64,000 nucleotides of DNA from Algoriella xinjiangensis (GTDB lineage Bacteria > Bacteroidota > Bacteroidia > Flavobacteriales > Weeksellaceae), in NCBI RefSeq assembly GCF_900115015.1, contig NZ_FOUZ01000003.1:62001-126000 (forward strand), in the 5' to 3' direction. A model generated the notes under the pieces. The model was not told the origin of the DNA. It did no database searches and saw only the letters and a list, made by a program, of their open reading frames with translations. Below are positions 55,676 through 64,000 of this stretch, in pieces. A program made the position numbers and the translations under genes. Each line of letters begins with the position of its first letter. Within the stretch, counting starts at the first letter, position 1.

Positions 55676-58600
55676 ATGAGGAGAAGATTAACATCTTTGG
55701 GCTTATTAGCTTTCCTAGGATTAGGAACAATGGCTTTTGCTCAAGTAACAGGTGTAGTTAAGGATGGAAACGGATTTCCTGAAGCTGATGCTGAAGTTGT
55801 AGTTAAAGGAACTGATAAAGTTGCTTATACTGATGAAAACGGAAGTTTTAACGTTGACGCTAAAGTAGGAGATACATTAGTTATTAATGGTAAAGAATTT
55901 AAAGTTACGTCTAATAATCTAGGCGCTTTAAAATATAGTAACGAGACAGAATTAAAAGAAGCTTTAGTAACTGTAGCGTTCGGAAAACAAAGAAAAGAAG
56001 CTATTGTAGGTGCTGTATCTGTTGTAGATGAAAAAATACTTGAAAAACAACAAGCTACTAACGTTATTTCAGCAATCCAAGGATCTGTTGCTGGTGTAAA
56101 TATTATTAGCGATGGTGGACAACCAGGAACTACACCATCTATTCGAATTCGTGGAATTTCTTCGATTAATGCATCTTCAGAGCCATTAATCGTATTAGAT
56201 GGTATTCCTTTTAATGGAAGTTTAAGTATGATTAGCCAGGACATGATAGAATCTATCAATGTTCTTAAAGACGCTGGTTCTACAGCACTTTATGGTGCTC
56301 GTGGAGCAAATGGTGTAATCTTAATTGAAACTAAAAAAGGAAGAAAATCAGCAGAACCAAGAATCTCTTTTACTTCTCAATTTGGAGTTGCAGACAATGC
56401 AGTAAAAATGTATAAGAAAGTTGGTGCAGAAGATTATATGAAATATGCTTGGGAAGCACTTAAAAACTCTAGTACAAAAGGTGCTTTAGCTGGTCAAGAT
56501 GCTTCTGATAAATTAATCGGTTTTTTAGGATATAATCCTTATGGTTCTATTGCAAAACCAATTGATGCAAATGGTAATTTAGTACCAGGAGCTGCATTGC
56601 TATGGGATACTGATTGGGAAGATTTAATTCAAAACAAAACTGCAGCAAGAAGAGAGTATAGCTTAAATGTTGATGGTGGTAATGATTTTACAACTTATAA
56701 TGTAGGTGCAAGTTATTTAAACCAAGAAGGTTCTGTAATTACTTCTCGCTTTGAGAGAACAACGGTTAAAGCTAGTGTAAATACAAAAGCAAATAATTGG
56801 TTAGAATTAGGTGCAAATATGATTGCAGGTTTTTCTAATGAAAATGGACCAACACAATCTGGTAGTTCATACCAATCTCCAATTCAATGGATCAACAGTA
56901 TGTCTAATATTTATCCAGTTTATAAAAGAAATGTAAATGGAGGTTTAGCTTACAATGACTTAGGGGAGTTAATTTACGACTATGGACAAGATCCATCACA
57001 ATTAGTAAATGGAACAAGACCATTATTATCAAACGAAAATGCTTACGCAGCATTAGTAGAAGGATATAAAGTAAAAAATAAAAGAACGAACATTAACGTT
57101 AGCGGATTTGCTAAAATTAAATTCAATGAAGATTTATCTTTAAGATCTAGTATTGGGTACCAAAGTTATTTGTACGACAATTCTCAGTGGTCTAGTAATT
57201 TATACGGTAATGCTGCAGGAGTTGGTGGGCGTATCGAAAAAAATAGAGATACACAGATAACAAAAAATATTACAAATATTTTAAATTATAATAAATCTTT
57301 TGGAGATCATACATTTAGTGTAGATGCTATCATGGATTTATATGATTACACTTACGAAACAACAGGAGCAAAAGGGACAGGTTTCTTACCAGGTATTTCT
57401 GTTATTGGAGGTACTACAATGCCAGAAAGTGTTTCAGGATCAATATCTAGTGAAAGAAATTTAGCATATATGTCTCGTTTAACGTACGACTATATGGGAA
57501 AATATTTCGTAGAAGGATCATACAGAAAAGAAGCTTCATCTCGTTTCTCTAGAGATACTAGATGGGGAGATTTTTATTCAGTAGGTGCATCATGGATTAT
57601 TTCTAAAGAAGAATTTTTAAAAGGAAATAGTGTGGTTTCTGACTTAAAACTTAGAGGATCTTACGGAGAAGTAGGAAATAATCAAGTATTAAATGCAGGA
57701 GTACAAAATTATTTTCCTTATTTACAAGGCTACGAATCAGGATCGTCGCAATTAGACGAAGCAGGTATTTTGATTGGAAGTTTAGTAGATCCTAATATCA
57801 AATGGGAAAGAACAGGTTCATTAAACGTAGGTTTAGATTTCGGTTTCTTTAAAAATAGAATTACAGGTTATGTAAATTATTTTGATAGAAAATCAATTGA
57901 CTTAATTATGGGGAAAGCTATATCTCCTAGTGGTGGTGGACAAGCGTCAATTATCACGAATATTGGATCGCTTAAAAACTATGGTTTTGAGGTAAACTTA
58001 AATACAATTAACGTACGCAACGATAATTTTGAATGGAGTACAAACATTAACGTTGGTAGAACATATAATGAAGTTTTAAAATTAAATGGTTCAGATCAAT
58101 TAATTATGGGACTTAATGTATTAAAAGTAGGTGGTTCTAGATACGATTTCTATCTTCAAGAATATGCGGGTGTAGATGCTGCAGATGGTGCGGCAATGTG
58201 GTATAAAAACGATGCAAATGGTAACAAAGTAACAACTAAAGTTTACGCAGAGGCAACTCGTTATATTCAAGACAAATCAGCTTTACCAGATTTTGAAGGA
58301 GGTTTCTCAAATTATTTCCGTTACAAAAACATTGATTTAAACGTTTTATTTAACTTTAGTGTAGGTGGTTACATTTATGATTCTTCTTACGGAGGATTAA
58401 TGAACTCTATTAAAACAGCTGGATACCAATTATCAGAAGACATTAAAGATAGATGGCAAAATCCTGGAGACATTACAGATGTTCCAAAATTATTAGCCTC
58501 AAATAATGACTATAACTCAACATCAACAAGATTTTTGTTTAAAAATGATTACTTGAGATTGAAAGCGCTTAATTTAGGGTATAATTTCTCTGATAAAGCA

Positions 58601-58768
58601 GTAGGTCAAATGGGATTAAAAGGATTAAGAATTTATTTCCAAGGAGATAATTTATTGACTTTTCAATCACACAAAGGTCTTGATCCAGAGCAATCAGTAG
58701 GAGGAACAACATTCAGTAGATCTTATCAGCAAAGAACTTATACTGTAGGATTTAACGTTAAACTTTAA
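55676..58768 (+). CDS. SusC/RagA-type TonB-dependent outer-membrane transporter
   Basis: 1030 aa. Signal peptide (MRRRLTSLGLLAFLGLGTMAFAQ), a short CarboxypepD_reg-like domain (VTGVVKDGNGFPEADAEVVVKGT), the SusC signature plug GVNIISDGGQPGTTPSIRIRGISSINASSEPLIVLDGIPFNG and INVLKDAGSTALYGARGANGVILIETKKG, then the barrel ending YTVGFNVKL. With SusD downstream by four bases it should form a lid-and-bed transporter for glycans or peptides. No glycosidase is adjacent, so the substrate cannot be read from context. Confidence 0.94.
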   Translation: MRRRLTSLGLLAFLGLGTMAFAQVTGVVKDGNGFPEADAEVVVKGTDKVAYTDENGSFNVDAKVGDTLVINGKEFKVTSNNLGALKYSNETELKEALVTVAFGKQRKEAIVGAVSVVDEKILEKQQATNVISAIQGSVAGVNIISDGGQPGTTPSIRIRGISSINASSEPLIVLDGIPFNGSLSMISQDMIESINVLKDAGSTALYGARGANGVILIETKKGRKSAEPRISFTSQFGVADNAVKMYKKVGAEDYMKYAWEALKNSSTKGALAGQDASDKLIGFLGYNPYGSIAKPIDANGNLVPGAALLWDTDWEDLIQNKTAARREYSLNVDGGNDFTTYNVGASYLNQEGSVITSRFERTTVKASVNTKANNWLELGANMIAGFSNENGPTQSGSSYQSPIQWINSMSNIYPVYKRNVNGGLAYNDLGELIYDYGQDPSQLVNGTRPLLSNENAYAALVEGYKVKNKRTNINVSGFAKIKFNEDLSLRSSIGYQSYLYDNSQWSSNLYGNAAGVGGRIEKNRDTQITKNITNILNYNKSFGDHTFSVDAIMDLYDYTYETTGAKGTGFLPGISVIGGTTMPESVSGSISSERNLAYMSRLTYDYMGKYFVEGSYRKEASSRFSRDTRWGDFYSVGASWIISKEEFLKGNSVVSDLKLRGSYGEVGNNQVLNAGVQNYFPYLQGYESGSSQLDEAGILIGSLVDPNIKWERTGSLNVGLDFGFFKNRITGYVNYFDRKSIDLIMGKAISPSGGGQASIITNIGSLKNYGFEVNLNTINVRNDNFEWSTNINVGRTYNEVLKLNGSDQLIMGLNVLKVGGSRYDFYLQEYAGVDAADGAAMWYKNDANGNKVTTKVYAEATRYIQDKSALPDFEGGFSNYFRYKNIDLNVLFNFSVGGYIYDSSYGGLMNSIKTAGYQLSEDIKDRWQNPGDITDVPKLLASNNDYNSTSTRFLFKNDYLRLKALNLGYNFSDKAVGQMGLKGLRIYFQGDNLLTFQSHKGLDPEQSVGGTTFSRSYQQRTYTVGFNVKL

Positions 58769-58772
58769 TAAA

Positions 58773-60227
58773 ATGAAAAAATTTATAATATTATTAGCAA
58801 CTGTTGGTACTACTTTATTAGGTACTGGTTGTATGGATAGTTACTTAGATGAGCCAAGTAACTCTGACACAGGAAATTTATCTGAGACGGATGCATATAA
58901 ATCGGTAGAAGGAATTAATGCAACAATGGCTGGTCTGTTAAGATTTCAAAGAGGTCAATGGAGTGATGACACATTCGCAGCATCTACAGATGCGGGAGGA
59001 TTGTATGCTTTAGAATTTGCTAGAGCGGTAAAAGGAAATGACGTTATTATTTATAATAGCTGGTATAACTTTGATTACCAAAACGAAAATAGAGAACCTA
59101 CTTACAGAAGAACTATTTTTAATTGGAGATATCCTTATGCAATGATTGCAAAATTAAATCAATTTGTAAAAGGAGTAGAAAATACTAAAACAGTAGCAGA
59201 AGTTGATAAAACATATTATTTAAGTCAAGCTAAAGCATTAAGAGGATTCTATTATTTTCAATTAGCATTAGAGTTTAATCATGCATTGAAAAAAGATCCT
59301 GCAGCTGTAGCACCTCCAATTTATACTGAGGTAACTCCAGAAGGAAAACCAATGTCTAAATTAGAAGACTTATATAAATTTATTACAGAAGATTTAGAAT
59401 ATGCTGTTCAAAACGGTTCTGATAATCGTATTGATAATTCATGGGTAAACAAACAAGTTGCAGCTGGTATGCTTTCTAATGTTTATCTATCTATGGAAGA
59501 GTGGGCTAAAGCTGAATCTATGGCTAAAATAGCATATAAAGGTGATGTGAAAGCTTCATTAAATACAGTTACAACATATAAACCAATAGGATTTAATGAT
59601 AGAACTGATAAAGAATGGGCTTGGGTATTACCACAAAGTTCAGATCAGTCAAACTATTATTATTTAGCTCCTCATGCATTTATGGATAATGTAACATCAG
59701 CATATAATAATGGATATATTAATGTTGATTTTGTAAATAAATTTGCAGCGAATGATAGACGTAAAGAAGCTTTTGCTTTAAAAAGTACAACTTTACCTAC
59801 AACAGATGCAAGATATTACACAACGAAGAAATTCAAATTTTCGTTCACTTCGGATGCTGCAATTTTTAGATTACCAGAATTTGTTTTAGTAGCAGCAGAA
59901 GCAGCTTACCACCAAGGTAATGTAACTGAAGCAAATCAAATTTTGAATGATTTTAAATCAACAAGATATACTGGTTATGTTAATCAAAATTTATCTGGAA
60001 CAGTTTTATTTGATGAAATTCTTTTAGAGCGTAGAAAAGAGCTTTATGGAGAAAATGGAGTTGAATGGTTTGATGCAAAACGTTTACAACGTGGTATCGT
60101 AAGAACAGGTAACCATCCTAAATTGATTACTTTAACACCAAATGACAATAGATTTATCTTGAAAATTCCTCAAATAGAGATTGATAACAATCAATATATT
60201 GATGAAACTGTTAATAACGGTAGATAA
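58773..60227 (+). CDS. SusD/RagB-family surface lipoprotein
   Basis: 484 aa. Lipoprotein signal with Cys20 (GTGC). SusD hallmarks: TETDAYKSVEGINATMAGLL at the N-terminus, YYLSQAKALRGFYYFQLALEF (TPR-like helix) and ILLERRKELYGENGVEWFDAKRLQRG at the C-terminus. It is the ligand-binding lid of the SusC-type transporter, four bases upstream, and forms a two-gene operon with it. Confidence 0.93.
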   Translation: MKKFIILLATVGTTLLGTGCMDSYLDEPSNSDTGNLSETDAYKSVEGINATMAGLLRFQRGQWSDDTFAASTDAGGLYALEFARAVKGNDVIIYNSWYNFDYQNENREPTYRRTIFNWRYPYAMIAKLNQFVKGVENTKTVAEVDKTYYLSQAKALRGFYYFQLALEFNHALKKDPAAVAPPIYTEVTPEGKPMSKLEDLYKFITEDLEYAVQNGSDNRIDNSWVNKQVAAGMLSNVYLSMEEWAKAESMAKIAYKGDVKASLNTVTTYKPIGFNDRTDKEWAWVLPQSSDQSNYYYLAPHAFMDNVTSAYNNGYINVDFVNKFAANDRRKEAFALKSTTLPTTDARYYTTKKFKFSFTSDAAIFRLPEFVLVAAEAAYHQGNVTEANQILNDFKSTRYTGYVNQNLSGTVLFDEILLERRKELYGENGVEWFDAKRLQRGIVRTGNHPKLITLTPNDNRFILKIPQIEIDNNQYIDETVNNGR

Positions 60228-60242
60228 TAAAATTTATAGTAT

Positions 60243-60274
60243 AAAAAATCCCCTCAATTGAGGGGATTTTTTTA
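60243..60274. terminator. Shared terminator between SusD and hydrolase genes
   Basis: AAAAATCCCCTCA-ATT-TGAGGGGATTTTT hairpin between convergent genes. Confidence 0.9.
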
Positions 60275-60276
60275 TA

Positions 60277-61242
60277 CTATAAACTTAAACTTTCTATAAA
60301 TTCAAAAGCCCTAATTTCTGCCCAAGAATGTGAATTATTTTCTAAAGGAAAACCACAATGTCCACCATATTTTGGCATTTCAAAATAGCAGAATTTATGA
60401 TTTTTAAAACGTTCAATTGGATAGCAATCCAAACCTAAAAAAGGATCATTTGCAGCATTTACAATCAAACAAGGTATTGTTATATTATCCAAAACAGTTG
60501 CAGGAGAAGCTTTATCATAATAATCTTCTTTAGAAGAATAACCATGCATAGCTGCAGTAAAATATTCATCAATTTCATCAAATGTTTTAATTTTATCAAT
60601 CATTTCTTCATTTAATAAACCTGGAAACTGTTTCGCTTTTTCTTGAAATTTAGGAACCAATGTTCGCTTAAAATTTTTGAAGTAAACCGTATTAGGAAAT
60701 TGTTTTAATGTATCTGCGCTAGATTTTAGCGATATCGGAGCAGAAAAAGAAACTGCACCTTTTATTTTAGGATTGATTTGATGATTACCAAGATAATTTA
60801 AAATCAAAGCGCCACCCATAGAATAACCAACTAAATAAATACGTTGATAACCTTCATCAATTGCTTTGTCTACAACACGCTGTATATCGTCTGTTGCACC
60901 ATGATGATATAAACGACAAGTTGTATTCATTTCACCACCACACGAACGATGATTCCAAGCTAGAATATTGAAATCTTTCTCAAAAAAATAATCAGAACAA
61001 CTATTTAAGTAGGTACGTTTCGAATCACCTTCTAATCCATGAAATAAAATGACTAAACGTTCTTTATTTTGATGTTTTCGCCAATCTAAATTTAAAAAAT
61101 CACCATCATCCGTAGTTATTTTTTCTCGCGTATAATTTGGTGCGGGATATTTCTTAAACTTTGCCGGAATTATTGTTGATAAATGCGCATTTCGGTTGAT
61201 GAAATTAGGTTTCGGATAAGTTGATTTCTCGATATAAGGCAT
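60277..61242 (-). CDS. YheT-like alpha/beta hydrolase
   Basis: Serine hydrolase of 321 aa in the YheT/ABHD1-3 group. Oxyanion region LFHGLEGDSKRTY, nucleophile in GYSMGGALILNYLG, catalytic Asp in NAANDPFLG and final His in GGHCGFPLE. The segment WNHRSCGGEMN is typical of the group. Members are uncharacterised esterases or lipases. It follows dciA-like by three bases in the minus-strand run recF-DUF721-yheT. Confidence 0.88.
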   Translation of the reverse strand: MPYIEKSTYPKPNFINRNAHLSTIIPAKFKKYPAPNYTREKITTDDGDFLNLDWRKHQNKERLVILFHGLEGDSKRTYLNSCSDYFFEKDFNILAWNHRSCGGEMNTTCRLYHHGATDDIQRVVDKAIDEGYQRIYLVGYSMGGALILNYLGNHQINPKIKGAVSFSAPISLKSSADTLKQFPNTVYFKNFKRTLVPKFQEKAKQFPGLLNEEMIDKIKTFDEIDEYFTAAMHGYSSKEDYYDKASPATVLDNITIPCLIVNAANDPFLGLDCYPIERFKNHKFCYFEMPKYGGHCGFPLENNSHSWAEIRAFEFIESLSL

Positions 61243-61245
61243 TTC

Positions 61246-61548
61246 TTAATAAATTTTTACTTCAACCAAAAACTCTTTTTTAAGCTCTTCGTTGATATTT
61301 GCAATAATTTTAGATTTTCCCATCATTAATTCTTGACGCATTGCAGGCGAATTTATTTTGACATACAAAACACGTTGTCTCACTTCAATTCTATCGGTAT
61401 ATTTTTCAAAAAACTTACCCATAACTTTGTGCCAAGCCTCTTCTGCTTTCACTTCCCAAATCAATTCTTCCTTTCCATTTTGCTTGATAAAATGTTCTAA
61501 AGCTTGACCAAGTGTTTGTTGATTGCTTCGTTTTTCATATTTTTTCAT
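61246..61548 (-). CDS. DUF721 (DciA-like) protein
   Basis: 100 aa, a single DUF721 domain: LGQALEHFIKQNGKEELIWEVKAEEAWHKVMGKFFEKYTDRIEVRQRVLYVKINSPAMRQELMMGK. DciA proteins load the replicative helicase in bacteria lacking DnaC, often adjacent to recF or dnaA, as here. Overlaps recF by four bases. No membrane segment. Confidence 0.85.
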   Translation of the reverse strand: MKKYEKRSNQQTLGQALEHFIKQNGKEELIWEVKAEEAWHKVMGKFFEKYTDRIEVRQRVLYVKINSPAMRQELMMGKSKIIANINEELKKEFLVEVKIY

Positions 61549-62624
61549 AAACGGAAAACTTTACTTTCAGAATTTATTTGTTTGATGATTTGCTCTGTTC
61601 TGTCGGGATGTGTATCGGTAATAAAAATTTGACCAAAACGTTCTTCGTTTACCAATTTTATCAATTGCGTTACACGATGTTCGTCTAATTTATCAAAAAT
61701 ATCATCCAATAATAACAAAGGTGTAATATTTAGAGAATTTTTAATAACATCTAATTGAGCTAATTTTAGGGCAATCAAATATGATTTTTGCTGACCTTGC
61801 GAACCAAATTTTTTGATAGGATAATTAGAAATCGTAAATAATAAATCGTCTTTATGAATTCCGGCAGTCGAATATTGCGCCGAACGATCTTTGTACAAAG
61901 CATCTTTCAAAACAGTTTCAAAAGTAGCATTATTCAATTGCGAAACATACTCGATATTTACTTTTTCTCGTCCTTCCGAAATTTCATTGTAATATTTTAA
62001 GAAAGCTTCTAAAAAAGTTTCAATAAATTCTTTTCTAATTTCATGTATTCTCTTTCCTAAATAAATTAATTCTTCATCATAAATTTCTAAAGAACTTGGC
62101 TCAAAAGTATTATTTGCAACAAAATATTTAAGCAAAGCATTTCGTTGCATCAGTACTTTATTGTATCGCATCAAATCTGCCAAATAATTTTTGTTTGATT
62201 GCGAAATTATATTGTCCAAAAACTTACGTCGAACTTCACTTCCTTCCTTGATCAAATCGCTATCATAAGGCGAAATCATCACCAAAGGATATTGTCCAAT
62301 ATGATCAGAAATACGGTCGTAAGTTTTAGAATTTCGCTTTAATTGTTTGGGTTGACCAGCTCTTACCAAGCAAAAAATAACATCATCAGATTCATTTCGA
62401 TCAAAAGTTCCTTCTAATGTAAAAAAATCAGTTTCAAACTGAATATTCATCACATCCGAATGATTAAGATAGGATTTACTTAAAGCCAAATAATGAATTG
62501 CGTCCAAAACATTGGTTTTACCTTTGCCGTTTTGACCTACAAATGCATTAATTTTTGGTGAAAATTCGAAATTATTTTCATCAAAATTTTTGAATTGTCG
62601 TGCTTTAAGTTCTTTTAAATACAT
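61545..62624 (-). CDS. recF: DNA replication and repair protein RecF
   Basis: SMC-like ATPase that loads RecA at gaps with RecOR. 359 aa, normal length. Walker A VGQNGKGKTNVLD, signature region KKFGSQGQQKSYLIALKLAQ, Walker B LLLLDDIFDKLD and D-loop EHRVTQLI; ITDTH follows. A TAATTTTG minus-7 box ends only five bases before the ATG, so the message should have almost no leader. Confidence 0.95.
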   Translation of the reverse strand: MYLKELKARQFKNFDENNFEFSPKINAFVGQNGKGKTNVLDAIHYLALSKSYLNHSDVMNIQFETDFFTLEGTFDRNESDDVIFCLVRAGQPKQLKRNSKTYDRISDHIGQYPLVMISPYDSDLIKEGSEVRRKFLDNIISQSNKNYLADLMRYNKVLMQRNALLKYFVANNTFEPSSLEIYDEELIYLGKRIHEIRKEFIETFLEAFLKYYNEISEGREKVNIEYVSQLNNATFETVLKDALYKDRSAQYSTAGIHKDDLLFTISNYPIKKFGSQGQQKSYLIALKLAQLDVIKNSLNITPLLLLDDIFDKLDEHRVTQLIKLVNEERFGQIFITDTHPDRTEQIIKQINSESKVFRL

Positions 62625-62628
62625 ACTG

Positions 62629-62636
62629 CAAAATTA
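62629..62636 (-). promoter_or_regulatory. Minus-7 promoter box of recF
   Basis: TAATTTTG on the minus strand, four bases before the recF ATG. It implies a leaderless or near-leaderless transcript; no TTG at the expected minus-33 site. Confidence 0.5.
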
Positions 62637-62820
62637 CGATTTTATTAATTGATAAATAAGTTGAGAAGCTGAAATAAATTCAGCTTAACGATTGTGTTTA
62701 TTTTACGAAAAACGATTAAACTTTATAAATTGTGTGTTGTCATTTTGAACTCGTTTCAGAATCGCATTCTATTATTAATCATTTAGTTTTTCGTCAAATC
62801 AATGATTTATTCCTAAAATG

Positions 62821-62850
62821 TTGCGATAAAATCTAAATGATGTATTTTTG
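62821..62850 (+). promoter_or_regulatory. hisS promoter
   Basis: TTG (62821-62823), 19-base spacer and TATTTTTG (62843-62850), 25 bases before the hisS ATG. Confidence 0.75.
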
Positions 62851-62875
62851 TTGCTTAATTGAAAGATCAAGTAAA

Positions 62876-64000
62876 ATGGCAATTCAAAAACCATCGATTC
62901 CAAAAGGAACGAGAGATTTCTCGCCTTTAGAAGTGAATCGTCGTCAATATATTATCAATACGATTAAGAAACAATTCGTTTTATTCGGATTTTCTCCCAT
63001 CGAAACACCTTCATTCGAAAATTTATCAACTTTAACAGGTAAATATGGAGAAGAAGGAGATCGTTTAATCTTCAAAATTTTAAATTCTGGTGATTATTTA
63101 GCAAAAGTTGATGAAACATTGTTGCAAAATAAAGATAGTCAAAAGGTAATTTCTAAAATTTCGGAAAAAGCGTTGCGTTACGATTTAACTGTGCCTTTTG
63201 CACGTTATGTTGTGCAACATCAAAATGACATTACTTTTCCTTTTAAACGTTATCAAATTCAACCCGTTTGGCGTGCAGATCGTCCACAAAAAGGTCGTTT
63301 TCGCGAGTTTTTTCAGTGTGATGCAGATGTTGTAGGTTCGGATTCGTTGTTACAAGAAGTTGATTTTGTTCAGTTATACGATTCGGTTTTTACGCAATTA
63401 AATGCGCCAGTAGAAATCCATATCAACAACCGCAAAATTTTATCTGGTTTAGCAGAAGTTGCAGATATTTCGGCACAATTGATTGATTTTACTGTGGCTT
63501 TAGATAAGTTGGATAAAATTGGAGAAGAAGCTGTAAAAGAGGAAATGCGCGGAAAAGGAATTTCGGAAGCTGCAATCGAAATTTTATCGCCTTTATTTTC
63601 TATGAATGGTGATTATAAAACACAATTTGCTCAATTAAAAGAAATTTTAAAATCTTCGGAAACTGGATTAAAAGGAATCGAAGAATTAGAATTTGTTTTT
63701 GAAAATACATCAACTATTGGTTTACAATCTGCGGATTTAATTTTAAATTTAACGTTAGCACGTGGTTTAGATTATTATACAGGAGCAATTTTTGAGGTAA
63801 AATCTAAAATCGGCGAATTTAAATCATCTATTGGTGGTGGTGGTCGTTACGACGATTTGACGGGTATTTTTGGTTTAAAAGATATTTCTGGTGTTGGAAT
63901 TTCATTTGGTTTAGACCGAATTTATTTGGTTTTAGAAGATAATGATTTATTTCCAGCGATAGAAGATTCGACTAATATTCAAGCTTTATTCATTAATTTC
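62876..64000 (+). CDS. hisS: Histidyl-tRNA synthetase, cut by the window edge
   Basis: Charges tRNA-His. 375 residues are visible, open at the right edge (the full protein is about 450 aa). Class II motifs: [12 protein letters not shown] at the N-terminus, [12 protein letters not shown] (motif 1/2 area), [29 protein letters not shown] (motif 2), and the histidine-specific [15 protein letters not shown] and [12 protein letters not shown], then ISFGLDRI (motif 3). The start is ATG at 62876. Confidence 0.97.
   Translation, partial: MAIQKPSIPKGTRDFSPLEVNRRQYIINTIKKQFVLFGFSPIETPSFENLSTLTGKYGEEGDRLIFKILNSGDYLAKVDETLLQNKDSQKVISKISEKALRYDLTVPFARYVVQHQNDITFPFKRYQIQPVWRADRPQKGRFREFFQCDADVVGSDSLLQEVDFVQLYDSVFTQLNAPVEIHINNRKILSGLAEVADISAQLIDFTVALDKLDKIGEEAVKEEMRGKGISEAAIEILSPLFSMNGDYKTQFAQLKEILKSSETGLKGIEELEFVFENTSTIGLQSADLILNLTLARGLDYYTGAIFEVKSKIGEFKSSIGGGGRYDDLTGIFGLKDISGVGISFGLDRIYLVLEDNDLFPAIEDSTNIQALFINF

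Overview
The window is a contiguous piece of an AT-rich Flavobacteriia chromosome, most likely a Weeksellaceae member such as Empedobacter (genus is an inference from general protein character, not tested). The evidence is: SusC/SusD and TonB-receptor genes, a monomeric isocitrate dehydrogenase, mevalonate-pathway MvaD, DUF5689 and DUF4184 proteins, almost no Shine-Dalgarno sequences, and repeated matches to the Bacteroidetes promoter TTG-N17-23-TAnnTTTG. No phage, insertion sequence or CRISPR array is visible.

Layout. 1-5.5 kb: thioesterase behind a cobalamin-type riboswitch, LOG-family protein, three initiator tRNA-Met genes surrounding a GH3 lipoprotein, SUFU-domain protein. 5.7-10.1 kb: thioredoxin, amino acid permease, a secreted unknown, an HPP-like membrane protein, two tRNA-Pro genes. 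10.2-15.97 kb: trpEGDCFB on the minus strand, behind a leader peptide with three consecutive Trp codons and a terminator hairpin. 16-25.5 kb: crotonase, SH3 protein, SDR, GT9, a large outer-membrane protein and an MG2/plug protein. 25.7-30.5 kb: icd, a nuclease-fold protein, an Lrp regulator, deoC.

30.7-37.0 kb: an AraC-type regulator followed by what I read as a Bacteroidetes chaperone-usher-like pilus operon: small subunit, PapD-like chaperone, two-domain adhesin and large outer-membrane protein. The small-subunit gene has an in-frame TAA followed by 39 more sensible codons. 37.0-42.3 kb: DUF4184 protein, mvaD, an epimerase-like SDR, corA, tyrS.

42.4-48.9 kb: a peptide-export locus. It has five Cys-rich precursors with near-identical double-glycine leaders (two of them very short genes at 42476-42631 and 48738-48896), a C39-peptidase ABC transporter, a C39-like/VKOR/thioredoxin fusion and an HlyD adaptor. 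The parts fit a system that cleaves, exports and disulfide-bonds small peptides, probably bacteriocin-like. No obvious immunity gene is present.

48.9-60.3 kb: trpA (displaced from the trp operon), a secreted EEP-fold enzyme divergent from a TonB receptor/DUF5689 lipoprotein pair, and a SusC/SusD pair. 60.3-64 kb: YheT-like hydrolase, DUF721/DciA-like protein, recF, and hisS running off the right edge. The two most promising places for undescribed biology are the 31.7-37.0 kb pilus-like operon and the 42.4-48.9 kb peptide system.
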